DNA of 64,000 nucleotides from JACCXM01 sp046328335 (GTDB lineage: Bacteria; Chloroflexota; Chloroflexia; Thermomicrobiales; UBA6265), in contig JAXLWU010000006.1 in the NCBI GenBank assembly GCA_046328335.1, positions 1 to 64,000 on the forward strand. The letters run 5' to 3'. The notes beneath the pieces were generated by a model. It had not been told where the DNA came from. It did not search any database and saw only the letters and a program-made list of their open reading frames with translations. Shown here in pieces: positions 1 to 8,741 of this stretch; the first letter of the stretch is position 1, and each line of letters begins with the position of its first letter. The translations under genes were made by a program, and so were the position numbers.

Positions 1-295
1 TTGGCGTGTAATACCAATACGCGAGTGGAGCATCAGCAGGGAGATATCCCGCTAGCAGCCGGCTGATCCGATCGTTGCAGTGATCGCCGAATCCCCAGCG
101 CTGGGGCTCACCCGCCAACTCGGGCGTCACCACTATGACGCGGCCGAAGCGGCGGGTCCGTAGTTCGTCCCGCGCGGCGCCGTACTCCGGCTCTTCCACG
201 ACGACGACTGGCATCGACTGGGCAAACCGCGACAACAGGTGTTGCGGACGCTGCCAGACAAAGTCCCAGCGAAGATGCGAAAACGCGACGAGCAT
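1..295 (-). CDS. Glycosyltransferase, N-terminal part (runs off window)
   Basis: An open frame of 98 codons starts at ATG 295 and has no stop before the left edge, so the 3' part is outside the window. The protein begins MLVAFSHLRWDFVWQRPQHL and continues through a Val-rich strand, typical of the first Rossmann strand and helix of GT-B glycosyltransferases acting on polysaccharide or cell-surface glycans (the W-x-x-RPQ-H motif). A GGAGA ribosome site lies just before the ATG. It is transcribed in the same direction as the family 2 glycoside hydrolase upstream, about 270 bases away. The exact sugar and acceptor cannot be read from this fragment. Confidence 0.75.
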   Translation of the reverse strand, partial: MLVAFSHLRWDFVWQRPQHLLSRFAQSMPVVVVEEPEYGAARDELRTRRFGRVIVVTPELAGEPQRWGFGDHCNDRISRLLAGYLPADAPLAYWYYTP

Positions 296-447
296 GAACT
301 CTCCGATCCTTGGTGGACAGCGCAGATGAGCGCGGCGCCGGCCGTTGGCATCCCGGCTACCGACCGCGGCGGTTCGGACTTACCCGGTATTGACGAGGCC
401 TATATCAGCAAGGGACGTGCCACGGAAGATGAGGCATCGGAGAAGTC

Positions 448-484
448 CGGGAAGTGAAACACGATCTTTGCTGATCACTTCCCG
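448..484. repeat. 10-bp inverted repeat with 17-base spacer
   Basis: CGGGAAGTGA at 448-457 is mirrored by TCACTTCCCG at 475-484. The repeat lies in the 273-base gap between the glycoside hydrolase stop and the glycosyltransferase start. No T-run follows on either strand, so it looks more like a regulator site or an RNA hairpin than an intrinsic terminator. I see no other feature in the gap. Confidence 0.35.
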
Positions 485-568
485 AGCGCTATCACGTTAT
501 CAAAGCGCGTTGTCTTGCAAACCTATCAGCAGACGAAGCCAGTCAGGTGCAGCGCGCGTGTTGCGGAG

Positions 569-2422
569 TCAATCCGCCAGCTCCCGCGCGGTACTGGTTT
601 CATCCATGAGGAGTTCGTATTCCTCTCCGAGATCGCATTGATGGCCATTCGCCACCCCGCGTGTCGCCGCGGCGATGCGGTCCAGGGGGAACTTCGGCGT
701 GCGATCGGCAAAGAGAAGGCCGTTCGCTTCCTGATACGTGTCGGCGAACTGGGTGTAACAGAAACCCGCCAGCAGCTCCAGCTGACGCACTGCTTCGAGG
801 AGGGAGGTGTAATCTGCTTCCAACTCAGCCGGGGAATCTGCCCGGCTGTACCCCCAGGTCTCATCCCGACGATTCTCAGGGGTGTACGTAATGCCCCCGA
901 ACTCGGAGAGAACAACCGGCTGGCCCGCGTGTTCGTGCCCTGGCAACGTAATGGCGCGTCCGGCCGGACGAACCTGACGCAGCATGGCGATCACATCGTG
1001 CTGGACGCGGTAACGACCCGCGATTCGCGCTGGGGAATCGTCGTAGTCATGGATGCCGATGATGTCCGTCGCGGCACTTTCCCATCCATCATTGCCGATG
1101 ACCGGACGAGACGAATCGAGCGCCTTGGTCAGGTGGTACACGGCACGCACATAGTCTCGTTGTGCTGGAAAAGACGGGAGATCGGGTACACCCCACGACT
1201 CATTGAAGGGAACCCAGGTGACGATGCATGGATGACTGGCATCGCGCCGGACCACCTCGCCCCATTCCCGGACGACACGATCGATGCTGCGCGAGGTGAA
1301 TCGATAGGCGCTCGGCATCTCCTCCCAGACAAGGAGACCGAGGCGATCCGCCCAGTAGAGATACCGCGGGTCTTCGACCTTCTGGTGCTTGCGGACGCCG
1401 TTGAATCCCATCGCCTTCGCCAGGAGGACATCCCGGCGCAGGGCTTCTGGGTGGGGCGCGGTGATGCCGGAGTCGGGCCAATACCCCTGGTCAAGGACCA
1501 GCCGGAGCCGTAGCGGGCGTCCATTCAGGATGAACCGATCTCCCTCTACGCCGACCGAACGAAGCGCGGTGTAACTGATGACTTCATCGACGACGATGCC
1601 GTCGCGATCGAAGAGCCGCAGGGAGACGTCCATCAGTGTCGGCTTCTCTGGACTCCAAAGGATCTCGTTGCGGTAGTCGTCGATGCCGGGATCGGAGAGC
1701 ATAATGCGGCGGTGGACTTCTCCTGCGATCACGGCATAGGTATCGTGCGCGAGGATGCGCGGTGCTCCCTCGCCTGGAATACCAATCACGACTTCCAGTC
1801 GCAGATCGTCGCGCTGGAGCCCGCCGAGGATGACCTCGCACGCGACATCCCAGTCGGCGAGGCTCGATGTCCACCGGACGGACTCGATCCAGGTTGCCGG
1901 TCGCAGTTCCCACCAGACGGTCTGCCAGATGCCCGTCGTCCGCGGATACCAGATCGAGTGAGGCAGGAGTTGCCAATCCTGCTTACCGCGCGGTTTTGCC
2001 AAGTCGTGAGGATCGTCCTCGGCCCGAACAACGATGGTGCATTCTCTGCTGTGGGCAACAAAATCGGTGATGTCGAAAGAGAAGGGTGTATATCCCCCTT
2101 CATGGGTCCCGACTTTGCGGTCGTCTATCCAGATCGTGGCCTGATAGTCAACCGCGCCGAAGTTCAGGAACAGCCGCTCATCATCGGCGAGGACAGGAAG
2201 TTCGACCCGGCGGCGATACCAGCACGCCTGAAAGTAGCCGGTCTGCTCGATGCCGCTCCGCCTCGTTTCCGGGGCGAAGGGCACCAGAATCGAGTCTTGC
2301 CAGGAAACTTCCCGCGGAAGCCGCCATACGCACTCGGGATCGAGCGCAAAATCCCATGTCCCATCGAGGGTGGTCCACGCCCGCTGCAACTGCGGGCGTG
2401 GATGTTGTGGGTCGAACGTCAC
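569..2422 (-). CDS. Glycoside hydrolase family 2 (beta-galactosidase/beta-glucuronidase type)
   Basis: The 617-residue protein has the three-part GH2 plan: an N-terminal jelly-roll sugar-binding domain (about 1-170), an immunoglobulin-like domain (about 180-285) and a TIM-barrel catalytic domain (from about 290). The acid/base motif NES is at N407-E408, and the nucleophile lies in SEFGG at E507. Both catalytic glutamates are therefore present. No signal peptide is visible, so it probably acts in the cytoplasm on imported oligosaccharides. Substrate (galactoside, glucuronide or mannoside) cannot be told from sequence. The length is normal for the shorter GH2 enzymes. Its neighbours do not form an obvious sugar-utilisation operon. 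Confidence 0.88.
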   Translation of the reverse strand: MTFDPQHPRPQLQRAWTTLDGTWDFALDPECVWRLPREVSWQDSILVPFAPETRRSGIEQTGYFQACWYRRRVELPVLADDERLFLNFGAVDYQATIWIDDRKVGTHEGGYTPFSFDITDFVAHSRECTIVVRAEDDPHDLAKPRGKQDWQLLPHSIWYPRTTGIWQTVWWELRPATWIESVRWTSSLADWDVACEVILGGLQRDDLRLEVVIGIPGEGAPRILAHDTYAVIAGEVHRRIMLSDPGIDDYRNEILWSPEKPTLMDVSLRLFDRDGIVVDEVISYTALRSVGVEGDRFILNGRPLRLRLVLDQGYWPDSGITAPHPEALRRDVLLAKAMGFNGVRKHQKVEDPRYLYWADRLGLLVWEEMPSAYRFTSRSIDRVVREWGEVVRRDASHPCIVTWVPFNESWGVPDLPSFPAQRDYVRAVYHLTKALDSSRPVIGNDGWESAATDIIGIHDYDDSPARIAGRYRVQHDVIAMLRQVRPAGRAITLPGHEHAGQPVVLSEFGGITYTPENRRDETWGYSRADSPAELEADYTSLLEAVRQLELLAGFCYTQFADTYQEANGLLFADRTPKFPLDRIAAATRGVANGHQCDLGEEYELLMDETSTARELAD

Positions 2423-2461
2423 CGGTCTCTCTTCCCTCTCCTACCGCGTCAAGCACGAAGA

Positions 2462-2480
2462 CGCCGGGAATATCCCGGCG
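2462..2480 (-). terminator. Probable terminator of the secreted-protein gene
   Basis: CGCCGGGA and TCCCGGCG form a perfect 8-bp stem with a three-base ATA loop. On the minus strand it is followed by TCTTCGTGC, a moderately T-rich stretch. It lies 50 bases past the stop of the gene ending at 2532 and upstream of the GH2 start. Confidence 0.5.
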
Positions 2481-2531
2481 CCTCGATCGATCGCGTGGCG
2501 AGAAGATACCCGGCGCCGTACAGGCGTGCTC

Positions 2532-3176
2532 CTAGGCGCTGGGTGTGCCCTGCGCGCCGCCGGTGGACTGATCCGGCCCCGTGGTCTCGACTGGCGTCTC
2601 GTCGAGAATGCGCAGAGCGTCGCCCTCGCGAATCATGATCGTGCGAATGACAGTATCGCCCGATTGCGGATTACTGACGAGAACCAGCGCCCCGATCTGG
2701 TCGTTGGCCATGAGTCTGACGTCCAGGACGCCGCGGAACTCGCTCTGAGTCGATTGCTCCATCGGCACTGGCGTGGCATGCAGACGCTCGATCACCTCCT
2801 GGGAAAGATTTCGTTGCAGGTAGTCATCGGTGAAGAGGGCGTACGCGCGAAGATAGTCGCCTCCATTCAGGCAATCGATCAATTGGGTGTAAACACGCGC
2901 CACCTCGTTCGTGGTTTGCTCGTCGGCGCTCTCTCCTTCCAGTGTCACGTCCGCTGCGGCTTGGGCTTCCGGCGTGGCCTGGCTCACCGTCTGATTCTGC
3001 TCGGCGGCCGGTGTCCCCGCCAGACTACTGAAGAATGCTGCGTCGCGCGGTTGAACATCCTCGCATGAGGTCGACTGTGCGGCCGAGATCGGTGTGCTTT
3101 CCTGCGCCATGGCGGGACCGATCGTACCTATTGCCGCAAGCGCGGCCAGCACGTGGATCGTGGAACGTCGAAGCAT
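2532..3176 (-). CDS. Secreted protein of unknown function
   Basis: I place the start at ATG 3176, where AGGAG precedes the codon by a proper distance; the frame is open further upstream but without conserved features. The 214-residue product starts with a clear Sec signal peptide (MLRRSTIHVLAALAAIG..., predicted cut after AMA at residue 24). After a Ser/Thr/Gln-rich linker comes a domain (about 70-195) with the pattern of NTF2-like or DUF4878-like folds: a helical segment ending YTQLIDCLNGGDYLRAYALF, then beta strands. The C-terminal tail is Gly/Thr/Pro rich. It is probably extracytoplasmic; no enzymatic motif is seen. Confidence 0.7.
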   Translation of the reverse strand: MLRRSTIHVLAALAAIGTIGPAMAQESTPISAAQSTSCEDVQPRDAAFFSSLAGTPAAEQNQTVSQATPEAQAAADVTLEGESADEQTTNEVARVYTQLIDCLNGGDYLRAYALFTDDYLQRNLSQEVIERLHATPVPMEQSTQSEFRGVLDVRLMANDQIGALVLVSNPQSGDTVIRTIMIREGDALRILDETPVETTGPDQSTGGAQGTPSA

Positions 3177-3458
3177 GGTGTCTCCTCTTACTTGCGGTTT
3201 GGAACGTCGGTTTGAAACTTGCCGCGCGGCACGCCACGGCTCGATCGGAGAGGCTTGCGCACGTGCTGTGCCATCAACGAGTGAATGGGAATGACAATGG
3301 CAGCCGCGAGCGCCACCAGCGTTGAACATCGGCCATCTGGGACATGAGATCGGAGTGGGTTTCCGTTCGGTACACTTCCTGCGGCGCGCAGCGCATGACG
3401 ACATTCCGCGTGACGCGCGTTCAAGGTGAACGTACACTAGGCGGCGAAGGAGAGGCAC

Positions 3459-3530
3459 GGGCCTGTAGCTCAGTGGTAGAGCACGGGGCTCATAACCCCA
3501 GGGTCGCAGGTTCGATCCCTGCCAGGCTCA
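3459..3530 (+). tRNA. tRNA with CAT anticodon (Met, or Ile2 after lysidine modification)
   Basis: The cloverleaf is complete: 7-bp acceptor (GGGCCTG with CAGGCTC, one G-T pair), D arm GCTC/GAGC, anticodon loop CTCATAA, and T arm GCAGG TTCGATC CCTGC. The discriminator is A at 3530, and only CC of the CCA end is encoded. G1-C72 is paired, so it lacks the usual initiator mismatch. The stem carries GGG/CCC next to the anticodon. The GCTCATAAC loop region also resembles tRNA-Ile2, so the charging identity is open. Confidence 0.93.
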
Positions 3531-3569
3531 CCGTGACCTGCACCCTACCGGAACCGCGAGGGGGCGGGA

Positions 3570-3965
3570 GTGGCTGAAAAACCGGAAGCAATGGTCTCGG
3601 GCAAGTCGAGTCAAACGAGTGTGGAAGGCCGGGAGCGCGCGCTGCTTCTCGCCGATGTCATCAGCGATACTCCAGCGCGGGACACGGTCGTCCTCGATAT
3701 CCACGAATTGTCGCCATTCGCCGACTATTTTGTGATTACCGCCGGCGAGAATGAGCGCCAACTGCGGGCCATTAACCGCATTGTGTCGGAGAAAATGGCG
3801 GAGGCAGGGATCCGACCGCGTCGCTCCGAAGGCAGCGCGTCAGGCGGTTGGATTGTGCTCGACTTCGATGATGTCCTCGTCCACATCTTTTCGACGGAGC
3901 AGCGGGATTTTTATCGACTGGAGGATCTCTGGTCGGAAGCACCAACGCTGCTCGCGATCCAGTAA
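3570..3965 (+). CDS. rsfS: Ribosome silencing factor RsfS (Iojap family)
   Basis: The 131-residue protein (GTG start, purine-rich ribosome site just upstream) has the whole RsfS domain: DTVVLDIHELSPFADYFVITAG, then the basic stretch and GGWIVLDFDDVLVHIFSTEQRDFYRLEDLW. RsfS binds ribosomal protein L14 on the 50S subunit and blocks subunit joining when nutrients are low. It lies 40 bases after the CAT tRNA and 33 bases before the small membrane-protein gene, which is probably co-transcribed. The usual partner nadD is not adjacent here. Confidence 0.95.
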   Translation: MAEKPEAMVSGKSSQTSVEGRERALLLADVISDTPARDTVVLDIHELSPFADYFVITAGENERQLRAINRIVSEKMAEAGIRPRRSEGSASGGWIVLDFDDVLVHIFSTEQRDFYRLEDLWSEAPTLLAIQ

Positions 3966-3998
3966 TCGGGTCGGGTTTTTGTTGAGGAGGAATTCAGG

Positions 3999-4229
3999 GT
4001 GTCAAGCGCTCCAGTAGCTGTCGCCGTGATGGCCGAACCCACGGCTTCGCGCTCCGTTGTCGGCCCGTTCGTCCTCGGCACATTTTTCGGAGCCGTTGTC
4101 GGCGCTCTGGTCGGCACGGCGCTGGGGCCTCATACCCGCGGGTTCGTGGTTGGCCTCTATCACCTCATCAACCGCCGATTGTCGTCGGCAGAGCGCGATC
4201 AACTGCGGTTTGAGCTCCTGCTCCAGTAA
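3999..4229 (+). CDS. Small single-pass membrane protein
   Basis: A 76-residue ORF starts at GTG 3999 behind a strong GAGGAGG ribosome site, 33 bases after rsfS. Residues about 20-44 form one hydrophobic segment with glycine-zipper spacing (LGTFFGAVVGALVGTALG). The C-terminal half is charged (NRRLSSAERDQLRFEL). The ribosome site, operon position and membrane pattern support a real gene. The family is not recognised. Confidence 0.6.
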   Translation: MSSAPVAVAVMAEPTASRSVVGPFVLGTFFGAVVGALVGTALGPHTRGFVVGLYHLINRRLSSAERDQLRFELLLQ

Positions 4230-4237
4230 GCTCGCCC

Positions 4238-4252
4238 CGGCGAATGTCGCCG
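4238..4252. other. Small hairpin between convergent genes
   Basis: CGGCGA and TCGCCG flank an ATG loop in the 27-base gap between the small membrane-protein gene and glyA, which converge here. There is no T-run; it is at best a weak shared terminator. Confidence 0.2.
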
Positions 4253-4256
4253 CGGC

Positions 4257-5513
4257 TCAGGCAGCCGCGACTCCCGGCAAAGGAAATGCCCGCATCATCT
4301 CTTTGATGTCGGCCGCGATGCGTACCTTGCGTTCGGTATCATCCGGCGCTTCGAGAATGTCCGCGATGGCATTGGCGACGGTCCGGCAATCGTCTTCCTC
4401 GAATCCGCGCGTCGTCACCGCCGGCGTTCCCAAGCGGATACCGCTCGCCTGAGTGGGCGGCCGGGTGTCGCCCGGAATCGTGTTCTTGTTGCATGTAATG
4501 CCGACGGAGTCGAGCAGTTTCTCGGCCTTGTTCCCACTCAGGCCGAGTGCGCCGACGTTGACGAGCATCAGGTGCGTGTCCGTGCCGCCGGTTACGATCG
4601 GCAAACCGCGGGCAATGAGCGCAGCAGCCATCGCCTGGGCGTTCGCGATGATCCGCGCTGAGTAGGCGCGAAACTCAGGGCTGAGCGCTTCACCGAACGC
4701 AACTGCCTTACCGGCGATGACATGCATCAGGGGGCCACCTTGCAGCCCCGGGAAGACCGATTTGTCAATTGCCTTGGCATGCTCCTCCGCGCAGAGGATC
4801 ATGCCGCCACGCGGACCGCGCAGCGTCTTGTGCGTCGTGGTCATCGTGACATGGGCGTGCGGAATGGGCGAAGGGTGCAACCCGCTCGCGGTGAGGCCGG
4901 CCGGGTGGGCGATATCGGCAAACAGGTAGGCTCCCACTTCGTCCGCGATCTCGCGAAACCTGGCATAGTCCATCTGCCGGCTGTACGCGCTGGCGCCGGC
5001 GATGATCGCTTTCGGTCTGACCTCCATGGCCCGGCGCCGCACTTCATCGTAGTCGATCAAGCCGGTGTCGAGGTCAACGCCAAAGAAGTTCGGTTCGAAC
5101 AGACGGCCAGAGACGTTCACGGCGTGTCCGTGCGTCAGGTGCCCCCCCTCGGCAAGGCTCAGTCCCAGGATGCGATCTCCTGGCTGCAGGAACGCGAGAT
5201 AAACCGCGAGATTGGCGTTGGCCCCGGCGTGGGGCTGGACGTTGGCATGCTCGGCGGCAAAGAGCTGCTTGGCTCGGTCGATGGCGAGTCTTTCCACCTC
5301 GTCGACGAACTCGCAGCCGCCGTAATAGCGCTTTCCGGGGTATCCCTCGGCGTACTTGTTGGTGAGAACGCTCCCCACCGCTTCCATCACCGCCGGGCTG
5401 ACGAAGTTCTCGGAAGCGATCAACTCCACGCCGTCGCGTTGCCGCCGCTCTTCGCGCGCGATCGACTCCGCCACCGCGGAGTCGGCCCCGAGTGCGCTGG
5501 CAAGGTCGATCAT
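4257..5513 (-). CDS. glyA: Serine hydroxymethyltransferase
   Basis: This 418-residue enzyme interconverts serine and glycine using PLP and tetrahydrofolate, feeding C1 units to methylene-THF. The sequence shows the family signature ELIASENFVSPAVMEAVGS near the N-terminus, YPGKRYYGG, and the PLP-lysine motif TTTHKTLRGPRGG at about 226-238. Length is normal. AAGGA precedes the ATG. It stands alone, divergent from galE, but the glycine cleavage genes a few kilobases away belong to the same C1 pathway. Confidence 0.98.
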   Translation of the reverse strand: MIDLASALGADSAVAESIAREERRQRDGVELIASENFVSPAVMEAVGSVLTNKYAEGYPGKRYYGGCEFVDEVERLAIDRAKQLFAAEHANVQPHAGANANLAVYLAFLQPGDRILGLSLAEGGHLTHGHAVNVSGRLFEPNFFGVDLDTGLIDYDEVRRRAMEVRPKAIIAGASAYSRQMDYARFREIADEVGAYLFADIAHPAGLTASGLHPSPIPHAHVTMTTTHKTLRGPRGGMILCAEEHAKAIDKSVFPGLQGGPLMHVIAGKAVAFGEALSPEFRAYSARIIANAQAMAAALIARGLPIVTGGTDTHLMLVNVGALGLSGNKAEKLLDSVGITCNKNTIPGDTRPPTQASGIRLGTPAVTTRGFEEDDCRTVANAIADILEAPDDTERKVRIAADIKEMMRAFPLPGVAAA

Positions 5514-5628
5514 GCCTGGTTCCTTTCTTGCTGTATGCGGTTTCGCGCTCGCCGAGATCGCGACTTGATAGGCGATTCTACAATCTCGCGAGCGATTTCC
5601 GGTTGACGCGGAACAAGAAGGGGGACTC

Positions 5629-6618
5629 GTGCGGGTAATCGTGACCGGGGGTGCGGGCTACATCGGGAGCATCGCCACGCGCCGTTTGCTTGACCGAGGC
5701 GACGACGTTGTTGTTGTCGACAACTTTGTCAATGGACACGCCGCCTCGGTTTCTCGTGGCGCCGAGCGAGAATCGGTCGACATCCGCGACAGTGCCGCCC
5801 TGCTCCGCATCATGCGCGCCCACCAGACCGAGGCCGTGCTGCATTTCGCGGCGCTGACAATCGCCCCTGAATCGGTGCGAGACCCCGGACCCTACTGGTC
5901 GGTAAACACCGGTGGCACGCTGTCACTCCTCGAGGCCATGCGTTCCGCTGAAGTGCCTTTGCTTGTCATGTCATCCACCGCCGCGGTGTATGGGGTGCCC
6001 GACGAGTCACCCATTCCTGAGACGACCCCTTTGCGGCCGATCAACCCCTACGGCGCCTCGAAGTTGGCGGCCGAACAGGCTGTCAACTCCTACGCCTCGG
6101 CGTATGGTTTGCACTACACGGCGCTGCGCTACTTCAACGTTGCCGGTGCTGCTGGAGATATTGGTGAAGACCACCGGCCGGAAACGCATCTCATTCCGAG
6201 TGCCCTCGATGCGGCAGCTGGTCGGCGCCCGTCGCTCTCCATCTTTGGCGACGATTACCCGACCAGGGACGGAACTGCGATCCGCGACTATGTTCACGTC
6301 GAAGACCTGATCGACGCTCACCTGGCGGCGCTGGAGCGGATGAGGACGGCGGGAGAATCGCTCGGCGCCATCAACCTGGGCAGCCGGGACGGGGCCTCGG
6401 TGTGCGAAGTGCTGGAGGCAGTTGAACGGGTGACCGGGTTGGCCGTGCCGGCCGAAGTCTCGCCGCGCCGGCCAGGCGATCCGCCCAGTTTGATCGCTGA
6501 TGCCGCTCGGGCGCGCGACGTGCTGGGATGGACGCCAGCGCGCTCGACGCTCGATCAGATGATCGGTTCAGCCTGGAACTGGCGACAACGGTTCCCGGAG
6601 GGATATCCGTCAGGCTGA
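5629..6618 (+). CDS. galE: UDP-glucose 4-epimerase
   Basis: This 329-residue extended short-chain dehydrogenase starts at GTG 5629 behind an AAGAAGGGGGA ribosome site. The NAD-binding loop GGAGYIG is at residues 7-13, and the catalytic Tyr-Lys pair is Y141 and K145 in YGASK. The substrate segment RYFNVAGA and the C-terminal region IRDYVHVEDL are typical GalE. It interconverts UDP-glucose and UDP-galactose for surface glycans. It converges on plsY with a 14-base gap. Confidence 0.95.
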   Translation: MRVIVTGGAGYIGSIATRRLLDRGDDVVVVDNFVNGHAASVSRGAERESVDIRDSAALLRIMRAHQTEAVLHFAALTIAPESVRDPGPYWSVNTGGTLSLLEAMRSAEVPLLVMSSTAAVYGVPDESPIPETTPLRPINPYGASKLAAEQAVNSYASAYGLHYTALRYFNVAGAAGDIGEDHRPETHLIPSALDAAAGRRPSLSIFGDDYPTRDGTAIRDYVHVEDLIDAHLAALERMRTAGESLGAINLGSRDGASVCEVLEAVERVTGLAVPAEVSPRRPGDPPSLIADAARARDVLGWTPARSTLDQMIGSAWNWRQRFPEGYPSG

Positions 6619-6632
6619 CGCTGCGCAGATGA

Positions 6633-7250
6633 TCACACCGCGATCGATTCGCCGAAACGGCGCTCTGTTCCCTGACGAAGCCGCGCGATGTTCGCCCGGT
6701 GTCGTTCGAAGATGATCGCGGCAATGGCGAGTACCGCGGCCGCGCTCGCCCACTCCAAGCGGCCGCTGCCGGCGAAGATCACCGCCAGCAGGGCCGCAAT
6801 TGCCGTTGCCAGCAGCGATCCGAGCGACACATATCGGGTAGTCCAGACGGCCAGGACGAACGCCGCCAGGGCCACCATCGCGTACGGAAACAGGGCGAGG
6901 ACCGACCCGGCCCCGGTCGCCATTCCTTTTCCGCCTTTGAACCCGATGAATGGGGACCAGCAGTGGCCGACGACCGGAGCCACCGCAACGGCGGCGACCC
7001 ACCAGGGATCGAGCTCAAGTCTCTGCGCGACCACAACGGGGATCAGACCCTTGAGAAAATCGAGAATGAGCACCGCGATGGAGGCGCCACGCCCCATGGT
7101 GCGCAGGACATTGGTGGCGCCCGTTCCTCCACTACCGACGGTGCGGAGATCGATACCGCGGCCGAAACGACCGATGAGATAGCCCCAGGGAATCGCCCCG
7201 GCGAAGAACGCCGCGACGGTGAGCGCGACGCCGGTCACCGGGCCCGACAC
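6633..7250 (-). CDS. plsY: Acyl-phosphate:glycerol-3-phosphate acyltransferase PlsY
   Basis: PlsY transfers an acyl group from acyl-phosphate to glycerol-3-phosphate in the first step of phospholipid synthesis, in the membrane. The 205-residue protein has five to seven hydrophobic segments. It carries the signature GSGGTGATN at 39-47 (usually GSGNIGATN), and FKGGKGMATGAG as the second conserved cytoplasmic loop. The GTG start lies one base after the der stop, so the two are translationally linked. Confidence 0.95.
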   Translation of the reverse strand: MSGPVTGVALTVAAFFAGAIPWGYLIGRFGRGIDLRTVGSGGTGATNVLRTMGRGASIAVLILDFLKGLIPVVVAQRLELDPWWVAAVAVAPVVGHCWSPFIGFKGGKGMATGAGSVLALFPYAMVALAAFVLAVWTTRYVSLGSLLATAIAALLAVIFAGSGRLEWASAAAVLAIAAIIFERHRANIARLRQGTERRFGESIAV

Positions 7251-7251
7251 G

Positions 7252-8589
7252 TTACCGACCTTCGTCGCGGCCGCGGAAACTCATGCGAATGGCGGTGCCG
7301 GTGAACCCGAACGTTTCGCGCAGCATGTTTTCAAGATACCGGCGATAGGTGAAGTGAATCGCCGCCGGGTCGTTCGTGAAGAAAATGAACGTGGGTGGTG
7401 CGACATCGGCCTGGGTCACGTAATAGAACTTGATCCACTTCCCCGGCTTGCTCGGCGGCGGATGCGCCGCCACCGCATCTTTCAGCATCTTGTTCAACGC
7501 CGCCGTCGGCACGCGGCGCTGTCGCTCGGCGACCACCGCCAGTGCGGTATCCAGCACCTGATTGACCCGCTGTCCGAACTTCGCCGAGACGAAGACCAAC
7601 GGCGCATACGGCATGAAATCGAGCTCCTCGCGCGCCTTCTTCCGGTACTCCTCCATCGTGGAAGAATCCTTCTCGACGAGGTCCCATTTGTTGACGACGA
7701 CGACGACGCCCTTCTTCTGCTCGGCGATGTAGCCCGCGATATGGAGGTCCTGGGCGGTGAATCCTTCCGTGGCGTCGATCACGAGCAGCACCACGTCCGC
7801 GCGGTCGATCGCCCGCATCGCGCGCAGCACGCTGTACTGCTCGATGCCGCGATCCACCCGACCGCGGCGGCGAATGCCGGCGGTATCGATCAACGTCACC
7901 GGCTGGCCGGCCCAGGTCAGTTGGGTGTCGAGGCTGTCGCGCGTGGTTCCCGGAACGTCGCTCACGATCGAGCGCTCCTGGCCGAGGAGCGCGTTCAGCA
8001 GGCGGCTCTTGCCAACATTGGGGCGGCCGACAATGGCGATGGCCGGGCCTTCGATCTCCGCCTCTTCCTCTGCTTCCGGAAGCGATTCGACAATGCGATC
8101 GAGGAGATCGCCCGTTCCGGACCCGTGATAGGCGGAGATCGCGATCGGCTCGCCTAGTCCGAGTTCATAAAACTCGTAGACCGCGTCGCGGCGGGCGCTG
8201 CTATCGGCCTTGTTCGCAACGAGAATGGTCGGCTTGTCGGCGCGCCGCAGGAGTTGGGCGACTTCGTGATCGCCCGCGTTGATCCCGAGTTTGCCATCAA
8301 CCAGGAAGACGATGACATCGGCTTCGTCGATTGCCGTATGCGCCTGATCTCGCGTCGAACGTGCGATGTGCTGGTGTTCGTCCGCGGCGACTTCCCGTTC
8401 ATCCATGAGTCCACCGGTGTCGACCAGGGTGAACTCGACGCCGCCCCAGTCAGTTGTGCCATACACCCGGTCGCGGGTCGTTCCTGGTTCGTCCTCGACA
8501 ATCGCTCGCCTCTCACCGATGAGGCGATTGAAGAGAGTCGATTTGCCGACGTTCGGCCGGCCTACGATCGCGACAATCGGAGTAGCCAC
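7252..8589 (-). CDS. der: Ribosome biogenesis GTPase Der (EngA)
   Basis: Der has two tandem GTPase domains and a C-terminal KH-like domain and is needed for 50S assembly. Both Walker A motifs read GRPNVGKS (residues 10-17 and 188-195); NKAD and NKWD are the base-recognition motifs. I chose GTG 8589 (445 residues) rather than the longer frame because GGAG lies five bases upstream and MATPIVAIVG aligns with the family N-terminus. plsY follows by one base. Confidence 0.97.
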   Translation of the reverse strand: MATPIVAIVGRPNVGKSTLFNRLIGERRAIVEDEPGTTRDRVYGTTDWGGVEFTLVDTGGLMDEREVAADEHQHIARSTRDQAHTAIDEADVIVFLVDGKLGINAGDHEVAQLLRRADKPTILVANKADSSARRDAVYEFYELGLGEPIAISAYHGSGTGDLLDRIVESLPEAEEEAEIEGPAIAIVGRPNVGKSRLLNALLGQERSIVSDVPGTTRDSLDTQLTWAGQPVTLIDTAGIRRRGRVDRGIEQYSVLRAMRAIDRADVVLLVIDATEGFTAQDLHIAGYIAEQKKGVVVVVNKWDLVEKDSSTMEEYRKKAREELDFMPYAPLVFVSAKFGQRVNQVLDTALAVVAERQRRVPTAALNKMLKDAVAAHPPPSKPGKWIKFYYVTQADVAPPTFIFFTNDPAAIHFTYRRYLENMLRETFGFTGTAIRMSFRGRDEGR

Positions 8590-8692
8590 TAACGCTCCGC
8601 AGACACACCACAAGACGTGCAACGACCTCGTCATTGCCCGTCTTTTCCCATGCTTACCGGACGCTTGACGTTCGGAAGCGAATCAGCAGGCG

Positions 8693-8701
8693 ATTATAGC
8701 A
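8693..8701 (-). promoter_or_regulatory. Extended -10 promoter for der-plsY
   Basis: On the minus strand TGC-TATAAT (TATAAT at 8698 to 8693) stands about 104 bases before the der GTG. No good -35 hexamer is seen at the right distance, which suits an extended -10 promoter. Confidence 0.6.
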
Positions 8702-8741
8702 GCGCGGGCACCATTGGCAGATCGTCCCCGCCTGCGCCCGG

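Noticed and set aside
515..1513. 332-codon frame antisense to the GH2 gene
   Set aside because: No conserved motif or ribosome site; the GH2 frame has both catalytic glutamates.
3201..3214. SOS-box-like GAACGTCGGTTT upstream of the secreted-protein gene
   Set aside because: One mismatch in the GTTC half, no matching promoter around it, and the shared flank of the other three boxes is absent.
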